A stretch of DNA of 64,000 nucleotides from Azospirillum soli (GTDB taxonomy: Bacteria; Pseudomonadota; Alphaproteobacteria; Azospirillales; Azospirillaceae), in assembly GCF_017876165.1 (NCBI RefSeq), contig NZ_JAGINQ010000006.1, positions 1 to 64,000 on the forward strand. The letters run 5' to 3'. Each line of letters starts with the position of its first letter. Position 1 is the first letter of the stretch. The notes under the pieces are model-generated. The model saw only the letters and a program-made list of their open reading frames with translations, did no database searches and was not told where the DNA came from. Positions 47,001 to 57,600 of this stretch are shown here, one piece after another. The position numbers and the translations under genes are program-made.

Positions 47001-47364
47001 TGATCGCTTCCATCAGCCGACGCATGGAATCGAGCGCGCGCTCTGCGTCGTCATAGGTGAAGGTCTCATTGTGCGAGAGCTTGTTTCGGACATCGCCAAG
47101 CTCATTGACCAGCGACCGCTCCGCGCGGCCGAGGACGGCCTTGAACGCTTCGCTCCAAAAGCGGTCCATCGCATTGAACAACGCGGCCTGGTCCCAGCCG
47201 ACCTCTCCGTTGCTGTTGGGGCGGAGACTCGGCAGCTTCTCTAGAACCTGAACCTGCCAAGGCCCCTTGAGCGAGCTTTCCAGCCGCTTTTCGACGAATG
47301 GAATGAGGGCTGCGGGCAGCAGCTCCATGCCCTCGAAAACATATTGGCGCGTGCTCTTGGCCAT
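44068..47364 (-). CDS. DUF499 ATPase with N-terminal Swt1-type HEPN domain
   Basis: 1098 residues. Residues 1-125 form an Swt1-like HEPN domain with the catalytic-type motif RNKLSH at 93-98 (R-x4-H), as in HEPN ribonucleases. A large P-loop ATPase (DUF499) follows: ELQTNFGGGKTHSMLALYHM (Walker A near 248-253), CLILIDEWVAYLRQ (Walker B), and RGVLRLMAQAIHELW. The C-terminus has a Pro/Gly linker, then about 90 residues. DUF499 proteins accompany DUF1156 methylases in phage-defence islands. It is the last gene of the operon, 14 bases after the methylase stop with a GGGGGAG ribosome-binding site in the gap. Confidence 0.85.
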   Translation of the reverse strand: MAKSTRQYVFEGMELLPAALIPFVEKRLESSLKGPWQVQVLEKLPSLRPNSNGEVGWDQAALFNAMDRFWSEAFKAVLGRAERSLVNELGDVRNKLSHNETFTYDDAERALDSMRRLMEAISAGETAEQLSKMRDTILRTKFTELQRNEERRKTQRLEISVETVAGLLPWREVVEPHQDVATGEFQQAEFAADLAKVHSGSAPAEYRDPRQFFSRTYLTEGLSALLVGAAKRLSGSGGDPVVELQTNFGGGKTHSMLALYHMAGPTPVQDLSGLDQLLEKNELSVPKGIKRAVLVGTSRGPQDVLNAEGGRKIRTTWGELAWQLGGTEAFDMIAENDANGIAPGSHLLETIFKKFAPCLILIDEWVAYLRQIYRVEGLPSGSFDANLSFVQSLTEAVKASPGTLLVASLPASQIEVGGEGGQEALARLKQTFSRVESSWRPASQEESYEIVRRRLFKDIPGDKFHHRDNTLKQFAKLYRDNANDFPQGCADEDYRRKLEKAYPIHPELFDQLYTCWGSLEKFQRTRGVLRLMAQAIHELWMNGDPSVMIMPGSVAISSPRVEPELLHYLDVSWQSIIAADVDGTTSTPYKIDQSAPNLNRYSATRRVARAIFMGTAPTHQQHNTGLDDKQINLGVVQPGERPAIFGDALRRLTNQAKFMHADLGRYWYSMSASLNRIVTDRAAQLENALVLMTIDSELSKYVNGLADRGHFDAVQVAPASSSEVPDEAGGVRVVVLGVAHPHNGRDSSEALTEAKDILTQRGSTPRVYRNMLVFIAADARQLDNLKDAVRAFLAWGEIVRDTDRLNLTQSDSALAKAKLAESNETMKTRLKEAWCYLHYPAQESAQADVEWVSGKIPAQDGLLARASKKLVAEEGLLTELGPARLDRDLQKYIWNDKTHLSLKDLREYLNRYVYLPRMKNQDVLIKAVQASIGGMLPGPFAYAERWDEKADTYVGLAIERAVNAVVVVDSDSVIVKPDVAEVHRPAPAQPGPTSGPEAPGENPPETGDEPTGGTPGSPPSEKKPTRFTGAVMISPERPARDIHQIVEAIVEQLTTLPGSQVKLRLEIDAEVPGGLERSKVRTLVENANTLGFVEKSIE

Positions 47365-47378
47365 TGTCCCGCTCCCCC

Positions 47379-50339
47379 TCAGAGATCCAGGCGGATCTGA
47401 CGATCCCCGCTCGTGTCATGAATCGCCGCCGCCTGCCGTGTCAGCTCCGTCCAGTCAGCGATCAAGGCGTTGTAGGCCGTGGCCTCCTTCGCATCCTTCC
47501 GCTTGTTGGCACTGATGTCGTAGAGGCAGTAGGCAAGGTCCTTCACGGCCTCCGCCTTCGCGTCGATCTTCTTCAATAGGACGGCGGTATCGTGCGAGAT
47601 GCCGTCCTTCTCGTACTTGCGGACGAGGTGCTGAAGGCACTCCCACACGGTCAGGTGGGCGTCGCCTTCCGGTTCCCAGTCGTCGTCCAGTTCGTCACGC
47701 GCCAGGATGCGTACTTTGCCGGCAGCGCTCTCAACAATCCCGGCATGCTTCACGCTTTCGACCGAGATGCCACGGGCGCGCGCAAGGTTGTCCGCGGCGC
47801 CATAGTCGCCCTTACCCATGCCATTCTGCTCGAACCAAGTGATAGCAAAGCGGGTGTCAGCGTCGAACTCGCCCTGGATGCCGCCAAGGTACTCGTCCAA
47901 CTCACGATTGATGAGCTGAAGTGCGGTCTTCACGCTCATCGGGCTGTCGTCGGACTCAAGCACCGCCTTATAGCGCGAGAAGACACCCATACCGGGGCCG
48001 ATGGCCGATTGCGGCATGTCGGCTGGGGCGATGTTGGCGGCCTGAAGCTCGGCGATAGCCGGGGGCAGCTCACGCTTCAGGGCACGGATGAACTCGGCGC
48101 GGGTGATCACCTCGGCCGTGGCCTCCTTCTTGCGACAGACGAGGACAACTGAGTTGGCGAGGGCGTTGGTGCCCGACGCGATCATCCGGTTCGCCATTTC
48201 GGTGCGCAGTGGCCATGTGCCGACCACGGCGTAGCCCGCCTCAACCACAGCTTGCAGAAAGGTAGCCCATCCGGTGGAGCTGATGCCTTCCTGATCAATT
48301 TCGCTTTGCTTAAAGGCGTAGTAGATAGCTGCAGGGAAGTTTGTTGAGGAGTAATTGACCATATTTGTAATGGCGCGCCTCATGCCATCCAAGAAGAATG
48401 CATCTGCCGCTTCCTTGCTGCCATGACGAAACTGAGTTGCAACCAGCTCTTCTGCCTTTGGTGTTGCCAGGACCCCAAAGGCATCAGGGAACACATTTTG
48501 CAGACTACGCCGCATCCAGCAGTAGAAGAAATCCGAAAGATCGGCATACCCAATATTGTCGTAATATGGAGGATCGGTGGAGATCACCACTTCCTTCGGC
48601 ATGATAACAGTTTGAGCATCCGCGTTGGATACTGTGCCTGGCGCAGCAGGTGAGAACCTCTCCAAAGCTTTTGCGACCCAATCAACATTCCCAAGGAAAT
48701 TACCGCTGGCATTAGAGAATGGATTACCTTCCGCAAAATCCCATGTCATCGGCAGGGCCTGCCGAGCGAAGGTATTGCGGAGAGCCTCCATTTTAGGTGA
48801 GCTGTCCCAAGTGCAAATAGAGGAGCCTCTGTCGACTGAACGATTGATCGCAAATGACAGATATACACTCACTGCTTCAGCGTAAGCGCTGGGACCACTG
48901 CCGCCGCCTGCAAGGCCAACGTCGTCATCTGCGGGCCACGATCCATTGATATCCGCCAATACTTGCTTTCGTACGCCATCCAAGAAATCTCCCAGCGTCA
49001 GAAACAAGAGTATTTGACGATCAATGAACAGCTTTCCCCATTCATCCAATCCGTAGGCGGAGCAAACACCACCCGTAATCATTGCTCTCGTCGGAGTATT
49101 ACCAGACAAGAACGTCTGGCGCGCACGAGCAACCTCCGCAAGCTTTCCTGCGGAGGCTGCAACCTTTTCCATTTCTTCAGATGCTGGAAGATATATTCGG
49201 CTATTCTTTCCCTCAGCGACAACCGCGATCAAGCGCAGACCCAATCGACCAGATCGACCCTCGTCCCGAATATAATCACGAGGAATAGGGTAGCCAGATA
49301 GCAAGCAAAGAAAATCTTGCGCCTTGCCAGCTTTTGTTCCAAGCGCAGCTTTATCCAGTTCAGCTCTACCAAAATTCCCGGTTTTGATTTCAAATCTATA
49401 TGCTCTTGAGTTTTTGTCGACAACTGGCGAAATAATATTTTTCTTCCCAGCCTTGGAAGAAAGCACGTATGAACTGATTAAGGGAACGTGGGCGCCACCG
49501 AAGGCTGGGTCTGGGCTAGCAACTGTCCGCGCCCAAATCCAGGCGATCACTGTTGCCTTGCCTCCACCATGTTCCTTAGGAAGGTCCACCTGCGGGTAAA
49601 AGTGCCCGAGGCGCGCCCACGCCTTCTCGCGCATCCATTCGCCATAGTGTTTCACATCCTCCGCCAGCCCTTCGGCGTTGCGGTAAAACGAACGCTCCTT
49701 GATGCCAGGGTGGATGGGGAGCATGTCCTTGAACTTCGGCGGGATCTCGATCATCGCCTTGCCGATCATGACCGCTACCGGGTTCAGGTCGGACCCATAA
49801 GCGGGCAGACCCAGCCGCTGCGCCTCGAGCGGGATCGCTCCTCCACCCGAGAACGGGTCATAGACAGGCGGCAGAACGCCGCCGCAGCTGCGCCGGATTT
49901 CCGTGCGCGCACGCTCCAGCACCTCCTCGTTCGTCGAGCTTTCCCACTTAACGAGCTCGTCAATGATCTCGAATAGCCGTTTGCGCTCAATGTCAGCCGC
50001 GCAGTCCTCCAGCGTAGGCTCGGGCGTATCGGGCACATTGCTCGGCGCATCGGCTGTGCGTTCCTGCCATACCTTAAGGCGCATGGCCAAGTCAGCTTCC
50101 GCCTGCTTACGAATTTCCGGGTCGTCCAGCAACTGGCCCGCGTATTCTGAAGGGTCATCGACAAGCTGCGCGAAAAGAACCGCCCGGCACGCCGCCAGCG
50201 GCCGCCGCGCCCACCACAGATGCAGTGTGGACGGATGCCCGTGCCGGATCGACTTCTCCCGCGCCGACGCCGCGTTAATCGCCTCGAGCGGGAGCGCAAC
50301 CTCAATGAGCTTCTTTTTGTACTTATTGGTCGAGGTCAT
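47379..50339 (-). CDS. DUF1156 adenine-specific DNA methylase
   Basis: 986 residues. The N-terminus is DUF1156 (PLEAINAASAREKSIRHGHPSTLHLWWARRPLAACRAVLF). The methylase core has PVYDPFSGGGAIPLEAQRLG (SAM-binding, near residue 160) and later STDPPYYDNIGYADLSDFFY (DPPY, amino-methyltransferase catalytic motif). It probably methylates adenines to mark host DNA. Start 50339 (MTSTNKYKK) lies inside the end of the upstream GHKL gene (17-base overlap), implying coupling. The middle of the gene (about 48600-49450) is AT-richer than its ends. Confidence 0.88.
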   Translation of the reverse strand: MTSTNKYKKKLIEVALPLEAINAASAREKSIRHGHPSTLHLWWARRPLAACRAVLFAQLVDDPSEYAGQLLDDPEIRKQAEADLAMRLKVWQERTADAPSNVPDTPEPTLEDCAADIERKRLFEIIDELVKWESSTNEEVLERARTEIRRSCGGVLPPVYDPFSGGGAIPLEAQRLGLPAYGSDLNPVAVMIGKAMIEIPPKFKDMLPIHPGIKERSFYRNAEGLAEDVKHYGEWMREKAWARLGHFYPQVDLPKEHGGGKATVIAWIWARTVASPDPAFGGAHVPLISSYVLSSKAGKKNIISPVVDKNSRAYRFEIKTGNFGRAELDKAALGTKAGKAQDFLCLLSGYPIPRDYIRDEGRSGRLGLRLIAVVAEGKNSRIYLPASEEMEKVAASAGKLAEVARARQTFLSGNTPTRAMITGGVCSAYGLDEWGKLFIDRQILLFLTLGDFLDGVRKQVLADINGSWPADDDVGLAGGGSGPSAYAEAVSVYLSFAINRSVDRGSSICTWDSSPKMEALRNTFARQALPMTWDFAEGNPFSNASGNFLGNVDWVAKALERFSPAAPGTVSNADAQTVIMPKEVVISTDPPYYDNIGYADLSDFFYCWMRRSLQNVFPDAFGVLATPKAEELVATQFRHGSKEAADAFFLDGMRRAITNMVNYSSTNFPAAIYYAFKQSEIDQEGISSTGWATFLQAVVEAGYAVVGTWPLRTEMANRMIASGTNALANSVVLVCRKKEATAEVITRAEFIRALKRELPPAIAELQAANIAPADMPQSAIGPGMGVFSRYKAVLESDDSPMSVKTALQLINRELDEYLGGIQGEFDADTRFAITWFEQNGMGKGDYGAADNLARARGISVESVKHAGIVESAAGKVRILARDELDDDWEPEGDAHLTVWECLQHLVRKYEKDGISHDTAVLLKKIDAKAEAVKDLAYCLYDISANKRKDAKEATAYNALIADWTELTRQAAAIHDTSGDRQIRLDL

Positions 50340-53300
50340 AAACCAGCCTGTATGTTGCAGGGTGAATGGTGATTTCGCCGCCGTCACGCAGCGCGCGCAG
50401 GCGAGCGCCCGTCATTTCGACAGGTTCGCCCTCCGGGTTGACGAGAATGAACGAATAGACGTCGGGCCTCTGGTCGAGCAGGCTCCAGACATCGGCCTCA
50501 ATCTGAAGCGGTTCGCGCTCCAGGCAATGGTCCTTCGGATAGTAGTGACGCTGCACCTCGCCACCCGACGAGCGCCGCTCCCACGGAAAGCGTGCGCCGT
50601 TGGCGCGGCCGATCCAACTTCCATCCAAATGGTAGAAGCGATCATCTCCATCCGGCTTGTAGCCGAGGGCCAGCGCGAAACGCGCGATGACACTGGGCCG
50701 CGTCGGTTTCGCCGACGTGCGCGGACGGCTGACGGTCTCCGGCTCCAACAGCCTGCCTTCGAGGTCATGATGCGGCTGCTCGGGCTCGGTCGCGGGTTCC
50801 TCGTCCTCTGACAGGTCCTGATCACCCGTTGGTGGTGCCTCACCAACAAGCGGGGCGACCTTATCGGGATCCTGGGACGGATCGCTGACCCCATGTGCAC
50901 CGACAGGCGCAACGGAAGGCGGTGGCTCGACGACGGACGCAGCCGCCTTCTGCTCGGGGCCCAGAGTGAAGTTCTCTTCGAGATAGGCCTTGATGTCCTC
51001 GGGCGACCGCTCGAACGCATAAGCCAGCGCGGCACGAACATCCCCGCTCAGGCTCTTGCCGATCTCCTCGGGCACGCGCTTGGCGAGCTTCGCCTTCGAC
51101 AGCGGGCTGACAAACAGCTTGCCGTCGAGCCAGAGAATATCCGTGAGCCGCGCCGTGCCTGCGGGCACCCCGTCGAGATAGGGTATGACTTCCAGTTTCG
51201 GCACCACGACCCAGCTTGTCGCCGCGATCGCTGTTGCGACCATCCGCACGCGCTCGGTCTCAACGGGATCGGCCAGCTCGATCCGCGCAAGCTGCGTTCC
51301 GAAGGCCGTAAGCCAGGTGCGCCGATCTTCCAAGCCTGGGAAAAGGGGCGGCTGGTTGAAGCGTTCCTTGACGAGATCCGAAAGCGCCTGCAGTGACGAG
51401 AATGGCGGGTTGCGCACCATGTCGGCCGAGAGTTGGCGAAAATCGGCGGTCTTGCGCTTCACCCAATCATGGAGATGCGAATAGGTGAACAGGCTCTGCA
51501 TGCTGAGCCCATAGGTGAGTGCGTCGGTTTCGACCCATTCGCCCGCGATGTTCACCCAATGGCCGCACTCCTCCCAGATACGGGTCGGGTATCGCGACAT
51601 CAGAGTGCGAACACGGCGGGCGTCGTCGGCCGACAGCGCCTTGCCTGACGCCAGCGTACCGAGCCATCGCAGAGCCAGATCAGCGGACGGTCGTTCGGCG
51701 ATGCCGATGCGGCGCCACAGGCTGAGATCGAGCACCGAGGCCCGGATAACCGCCGCGCCCGGCACATCCTCCTCATCGCCGGCCAGGAAGACGCCGCCGG
51801 ACGTCACCCACGTCCCGTCCTGGGCGAGGATCAGCTTCTCGCTCGTGAAGGCGTTCTTGATGTTCTGGGCGTCGGCCGTCGAGCATCCGTCGAGCATCTG
51901 GTCGAGGCGGCGATACCATTTCTCGACTTCATGCGCTGGAGCCTTGTCCGAGTTCGCCAAGGCGCGCAGCCGGTCGAGCAGACGTCCGGACCCGCTCGGC
52001 GTGCTGCGGACGCCGAGAAGGTCAAGCAACGGGCGCGTCGTTTCGCGGTCAAGCAGCCCGTGGACGAAGGGCTCAACGTCGATCAGCGCTTCCGTCTCGG
52101 GCGTCCTACGCACGAGGTCCGCCGGCAACCGGACTATGTTGCGCGTGTCGGGAAGGCAGGGCTTGGCCCGCAGCTTCAGCAGCCAATCTGTCAGCAGAGG
52201 CTCCGAAGTGGTCGATCGGGTCGATCCGGTGGTTGCTACCTGCGACAGTCGGGCGCTCGCAGCGCGCGACCAATAGGTGTCGCGCTGTTCCAGAATTTTC
52301 CCGACGACCTTGGCCCAAATGCCGGGGTCGGCCTTCGACAGCCCCTCCCAATGCTCCCAATAGCCGGCAGGGAAATCCCAGTCCTCGATGACGAAGCTAT
52401 TGGTAACGTAGGAATAGTACAGCGCATGGCGCTGCCCGCGTGCCTGCGCCTCCGCAGCGGCACGCGGGCGCCCATAGATGCTATTCCGCTTCTGGACGAG
52501 CGGCGCGAATGTCTGAAGCCCGGAACGGCCGGACGACACCCAGCGCAGCCAATCCTCTCGCGAGCAGGACGTGAAATTCGCCACATAGTCAGCGTGCAGG
52601 AGTTGTGTCATTTGGACCGACTCCGGCAACAACTCCTCCAGCGTGCCATTCTCGTCGAACAGGACACCCTTGCCGATTGCTCGAAGTTTCAAATCGGCGC
52701 AGGCATATAGGAAGGATTCACCGATGGTGACGCCGAGCTTGGCCGCGATCTGGGTGAGTTGGACGCACTCGGCCAGCTTCGGCTGCCCGGAGCCGAAATA
52801 GTCCGCGGCAACCCGCTCTATTACGGCATTGACGTCGCTCGCGTCATCCAGACCGATCTTCTTGAGCACCGCGAAAGCACCTTGGATGGGGTCACCTCGA
52901 CCATCGCTGTCGACCCTGTCGCGGCGCTGCTCGGCGAGGAAGCGGGGCCAATTCTGATTGAGGACGATTAGGTGGCTGGCGAGGAACTCCCAATCCGCTT
53001 CCGATTGGAGGAGCTTCTTCTCGCCGAGCCGGACGATTTCGGACGCCGCGTAGAGCACCTCTTTGCCCTGGACGGGCACGATTCGTAGCCGGTCGGGATC
53101 ACGGTACTGCCAACTTGCCACTTCGGGCGCGATGTAGGACCAGAGGTTCAGCAGGTGCCGCCATGTCGACGGACGAGGGAGGTGGTTGGTGCGCAGCCGC
53201 TCAAGCAGGTCAGCCTTCGAGAACTCCTCGACCAAGCCCCAACGAACGAGCTTGATCCGGTCCTTGGCCGATACATGCTGGCATAGCGCTGGTCGTGATT

Positions 53301-54558
53301 GTGTGTCGAGCAACGCCATGGCCTGGTCGGCCGGCCAGATGTCGACTATCTGCTGCGGAACGGCGACCGCGCGATCAGCGGCGACCAGTGCGCCATCCTC
53401 GGTCAACAGGATCGGCCGGCCATCAATCGCGTCGGCAAACGCCAGCTCGACGATCGAGCCACAGGCCCCTTCGAGCGTGGTCGCCTCGCGGTCCACATCG
53501 GGCAGCAAGCCATAAGCGTCAGCCCGATCCCGCGCGCTGGTGTCGGTCTGCACCAGCCACTCCATCATCGCGCTGGCGGCGAGTTCGCCGACGCGATTCA
53601 GAAGCCAGCGATTGGTCGGCGAGGTCTCCGGGTCCTTAATCTTGAGACGTGCCGGGTCTTGGATGAAGGGTGCGTTGCACGCAAAGGGGAGCGTCGTTTC
53701 GACTCCGGTCGGCAACACGACGTAGAGTCTTCCTTTCGCGCCCAGCACGATCTCGACCCGGCAAGGCGGAAAGTCGCTGCTGTCCTCGGCCCCCAGCATG
53801 CGTTCCTTGCGGATCTCGTCGAGCGCATCAGCCGGAAAGGCTTCCTCATCCGACTGCACCAGAAGGAAGGGACCGTCCGCCTTTTCGCCCAAGGTCATCC
53901 ATTCGCTCCCGGCGATGGGACCCGGTCCAAGGCTCTGCCAATGCACCTCGCTATCGCCGATCTGCAGCCGGCGAATCTTCTTGAAGAAGAGCAGTGATAC
54001 CGGGCTCTTCAGCCATTCATCGAGGTTTTTCTCCACCTCGCGGCGCAGCAGCGGATTGGCGATCCCAACTTCGACGCGCGTGGTTCCGGACGTCAAGTAA
54101 CGACCGTCGATCCAATAGGGCTGGGTGAACCGCGCTCGCTCGAAGGCGACGGCCAGGGTCGGCGTGAACAGCTCGACTCGATCACCTAAGCTGAACGTGC
54201 TCTTGAACCCGATCCCCCGGAACCCGATCGTGTGAAGTGCGCGCTTGTTGGAATAGCCGAAGCGGCAAATCGATGCGAAATGAGCCTCGATGAAGTCCCC
54301 GCCGTTGTGCTCGAACACGAAGCGTTCGTTCTCGATCGACACGCGCGCTTCGCTGGCGCCGGCATCGTCGGCGTTCTGGAGCAGCTCGGAGAGGACATGA
54401 CGCGGGCTCTGCACCTGCTTGAACAACTGATGCCAGGGCCCCGCGAGCTCTGGGTCCGCTTCAAGCTGGTCCCAGCGCTTCGAGGCACGTTCCTGGATCG
54501 GCTGAAAATAGCCTGGAGGAGCAGCGTTTATGGTCTCTAGTTCGCGCCCCGCCATCAT
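50323..54558 (-). CDS. Very large GHKL (sacsin/Hsp90-like) ATPase
   Basis: 1411 residues. The N-terminus has a GHKL ATP-binding fold: HVLSELLQNADDAGASEARV (N box, Asn62), EHNGGDF and GFRGIGFKSTFSLGD (glycine lid near 112-124), as in sacsin-type and MutL/Hsp90-like proteins. The central 1000 residues are not recognised. A linker rich in Pro/Glu/Asp near residues 1215-1265 precedes a C-terminal domain (YKPDGDDRFYHLDGSWIGR, YSFILVNPEGEPVEMTGA) resembling DUF3883-like or similar nuclease-associated modules. ATG 54558 overlaps the stop of a 39-residue ORF as ATGA; the 3' end overlaps the methylase start. Confidence 0.85.
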   Translation of the reverse strand: MMAGRELETINAAPPGYFQPIQERASKRWDQLEADPELAGPWHQLFKQVQSPRHVLSELLQNADDAGASEARVSIENERFVFEHNGGDFIEAHFASICRFGYSNKRALHTIGFRGIGFKSTFSLGDRVELFTPTLAVAFERARFTQPYWIDGRYLTSGTTRVEVGIANPLLRREVEKNLDEWLKSPVSLLFFKKIRRLQIGDSEVHWQSLGPGPIAGSEWMTLGEKADGPFLLVQSDEEAFPADALDEIRKERMLGAEDSSDFPPCRVEIVLGAKGRLYVVLPTGVETTLPFACNAPFIQDPARLKIKDPETSPTNRWLLNRVGELAASAMMEWLVQTDTSARDRADAYGLLPDVDREATTLEGACGSIVELAFADAIDGRPILLTEDGALVAADRAVAVPQQIVDIWPADQAMALLDTQSRPALCQHVSAKDRIKLVRWGLVEEFSKADLLERLRTNHLPRPSTWRHLLNLWSYIAPEVASWQYRDPDRLRIVPVQGKEVLYAASEIVRLGEKKLLQSEADWEFLASHLIVLNQNWPRFLAEQRRDRVDSDGRGDPIQGAFAVLKKIGLDDASDVNAVIERVAADYFGSGQPKLAECVQLTQIAAKLGVTIGESFLYACADLKLRAIGKGVLFDENGTLEELLPESVQMTQLLHADYVANFTSCSREDWLRWVSSGRSGLQTFAPLVQKRNSIYGRPRAAAEAQARGQRHALYYSYVTNSFVIEDWDFPAGYWEHWEGLSKADPGIWAKVVGKILEQRDTYWSRAASARLSQVATTGSTRSTTSEPLLTDWLLKLRAKPCLPDTRNIVRLPADLVRRTPETEALIDVEPFVHGLLDRETTRPLLDLLGVRSTPSGSGRLLDRLRALANSDKAPAHEVEKWYRRLDQMLDGCSTADAQNIKNAFTSEKLILAQDGTWVTSGGVFLAGDEEDVPGAAVIRASVLDLSLWRRIGIAERPSADLALRWLGTLASGKALSADDARRVRTLMSRYPTRIWEECGHWVNIAGEWVETDALTYGLSMQSLFTYSHLHDWVKRKTADFRQLSADMVRNPPFSSLQALSDLVKERFNQPPLFPGLEDRRTWLTAFGTQLARIELADPVETERVRMVATAIAATSWVVVPKLEVIPYLDGVPAGTARLTDILWLDGKLFVSPLSKAKLAKRVPEEIGKSLSGDVRAALAYAFERSPEDIKAYLEENFTLGPEQKAAASVVEPPPSVAPVGAHGVSDPSQDPDKVAPLVGEAPPTGDQDLSEDEEPATEPEQPHHDLEGRLLEPETVSRPRTSAKPTRPSVIARFALALGYKPDGDDRFYHLDGSWIGRANGARFPWERRSSGGEVQRHYYPKDHCLEREPLQIEADVWSLLDQRPDVYSFILVNPEGEPVEMTGARLRALRDGGEITIHPATYRLVYDLDQ

Positions 54559-54674
54559 AGAGGTAACTCCAGCGTCGACAGCGTGGCGACCAAGTCAGGT
54601 CCGCGCGGTGCTCCCGATTGAAGGTGCTCCAGCGGCATGGACGCGGGAATGGAGAAGTCTCGGATATCGAACAT
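54555..54674 (-). CDS. 39-residue small protein between helicase and GHKL genes
   Basis: ATG 54674 lies 8 bases after the helicase stop, with a GGGGG-type ribosome-binding site. It encodes a 39-residue peptide starting MFDIRDFSIPASM and ending LELPL, and its TGA (54557-54555) overlaps the ATG of the GHKL gene. The precise start/stop coupling at both ends suggests a genuine gene or a translation-coupling leader. No family known. Confidence 0.6.
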   Translation of the reverse strand: MFDIRDFSIPASMPLEHLQSGAPRGPDLVATLSTLELPL

Positions 54675-54682
54675 GACGCCCC

Positions 54683-57600
54683 CTATGCCGGCTCTTGCGC
54701 CCGCTCTAGCAGGCGCGGAAGGTCGAACTGGATCGCCGTTTCGAGGAAGGACGGCTCCCGTTCGACGAGCGGGCCTCGCACGTAGCGCGGCGCATGGGCG
54801 AAGCCGTCCTTGATTGGAACGATCGCCAGGATGAATTTCTCGGGCTCGTGGAGCGACGTAATAACTTCCTGACGGGTGATCATCACGGTATCCGCGCCGT
54901 CGATCCGGCCCTTCACCTCGATGAAGCGAAGATGCCCTGACTTCGGATCATGCGAGGCGATGTCGTAGCCAATCTTTTGGGCAGAGACATCGACCGGAGC
55001 GTGCCCCAGCGCGCGTTCCGTCGCCATGACCGCCTGCATCGCGGCAAGCTCGATTACCTTGCGGGCCGCCGGATCCTCTGCGAAATGGGTCGGAACGTTA
55101 GGCGTCTTTCGCGCGTCCAGAAGACCTCGCGGGATGACCACCATGCCTCCCCGGACGCGCGGCGGCTGCGAAGAGATGAACCGCTCCTGCTGGAGTTGAT
55201 CCATCCGGCGCTTCTGGCGTTCCGCCAGTTCCTCGGCGCGCCGCTGCGCATTCTGCCAGTTGAGACGCGTCTTCTTGCCTGCCTTCTCTTCCTCCTTCAG
55301 CTCAAAAGCTCGTGAATCCCAATAGTTAATCTCCTTTTTGAGGCGGGATCGAACCTCCTGCTCTACCTTCTCGATCTCGGGCAAACGGCGAGCCTTGACT
55401 TCGGCGACATGCGCCTGCGCTAGCTCCACCGTTGCGAAGCGGATGGCCATCTTTTCCAGTTCGCTCGTCAGCCAGCTCTCCTCGAGCAGGTCGCGTACGC
55501 TCCCGACCTCTTCTACTGTGGCCGGGCGTAGGTTGAGGTGCGGTGCAATTCCGGCGTTGAGTGCTTGACCCGCCTTGTTGATCGCTGCGAACTGGAGCCG
55601 CTGCGAAATCACATGCGGTTTGCCGGCACTCGTAGTGCGCCCGTCCTGGACCGTGTGCTCCAGAAGGAAGATCGCGGAGATCACCTCGCCCGGATCAGTC
55701 TCATCCACCAGGATCGCGCCCTGGCGCATGATCTGCTCATACTGCTCGCGAATGAGGCTGATCACGGCCTCGAGCAGCGGGTGGCCCGGGCAGATGAAGG
55801 CGGCGACCGGCTGCTGGTTGATCTGGCTCTTCTCAAAGCAGATCCGCTCATATTGCTTCTGGATGGGCGCGCCAGTGCCGATTTGGCGATCACGCTCGCG
55901 AATGCGCACCGGAACGTGGGTGATCTCCCAACGCCCTTCTTCGCGGCGCCTGAGACGGCCGCCGAGATGCTGGAAGGCCTCGACGAAGAAGCTCTGGATA
56001 TGATGGGGCTGAAGGCGCAACGCCTCGGCCCGCTCCATTTCGAGGCGCAGTTCCTCGACTTTAGCCTCCGGCATGGTGTCGTTGGTCAGCGCCCTCCGGC
56101 GGAGCAGCTCGAGCAGATGCGCCTGATCAACCGCGCCATCAACCTGGCGGAAAAGACGCGCCTTCACCTCTTCCTGCTCGCCATATTGGATCGCTTGAAA
56201 AAGCAGATCCTTGAGCGCCGTGCCCTCGAACAGCTCGCCGAGCACATCATAGACACGGCCGCCCAGAGCCTCGCGCGCGGCCTCCAGCTTTTCGAGGAGG
56301 CGGGCATACACCTCGCCCTCGCGCGTGTCGGCGGCGACCAAATTCCAGAGGTGGCAGACCTCGGTCTGCCCGATTCGGTGGATGCGGCCGAACCGCTGCT
56401 CGATCTTGTTGGGATTCCACGGTAGGTCGTAGTTGACCATTAAGTGCCCGCGCTGGAGGTTGACGCCTTCTCCGGCCGCGTCGTTGGCGATCAGCACGAG
56501 CAGGTCCTTGTCCTGCATGAACCGCTCGATCACCTTGCGACGCTCCTCGCGCGACACCCCGCCGTGGATCACGTCCACGGCCTCCGGAATGCCGAGGCGC
56601 GCGCGCACCTTGTCAAGCAGGTAATGGAGCGTGTCCTTGGGCTCGGTGAAGATGATCAGCTTACGGCGATTCCCGGCGGCGTCGATCATCAGGTCGTCGT
56701 CGAGAATACGATTGAGCTGGGTCCATTTCGTATCCACACCGGAGCGAAGCACGCCCAGCGCCTTGGACTCGAGGCCCTTCAGCGTCTCGACCTCCAACGC
56801 GAGTTGCTCAACCGTCTCCGCTGTCGTTGCGCCGGTCGAGATCAGATCCTCGAGTTCGTCGATCTCCTCCTGACCATATTCCTCGATGTTTCCCAGCATG
56901 TCGGGACTGACCGCGGGCTCCGCAATCCCAGCGCGGCGTCCTTTGGCAGCAAGCCGCGCCTCGCCGAGCTCAGCCTCTAGCCGCTCGCGGCGGCGCTTCA
57001 ACGACTGGTAGATGGCTGCTGGTGAGGAAGCGAGGCGTCGCTGGAGGATCTGCAGGGCGAAGCCGACATTGTTGCGCTTCTTCCCGTCCCCCTCGGCAAA
57101 CCGCTGCACGCGATTCATCTCGGTACGGACATACTCGGTAACGGCGGTGTAGAGTGCGGCTTCCCCCTTAGAGAGCTCATACTTGACGGTATAGGCCCGC
57201 CGCTCGGGGAAGAGCGGCCTGCCGTCGAACTTGAGCAGCTCCTCCTTCGTCAGCCGCCGCATCATGTCTTCGGTGTCGGCATAGTGGACACCGTCTCGGA
57301 AGCGGCCCTCGAAGCGGTCGCCGTCGAGCAGCGCCATGAAGAGCTGGAAGTCCTCTTCCTTACCATTGTGCGGCGTCGCCGACATGAGGAGCAGATGCCG
57401 GCAGACTTGGCCGAGCTTCTGGCCGACTTGGTAGCGGCGCGTATACTTTACATCACCCCCGAAATAGGTGGCCGACATGCGATGCGCTTCGTCGCAGATG
57501 ATCAGGTCCCATTCGCGTGCGCTCATGAGCTTCTCCTGAAGCTCCTCGTTGCGCGCCAGAACATCAAGCCGGACGATCAGTCGGTCTTTGTCATTGAATG

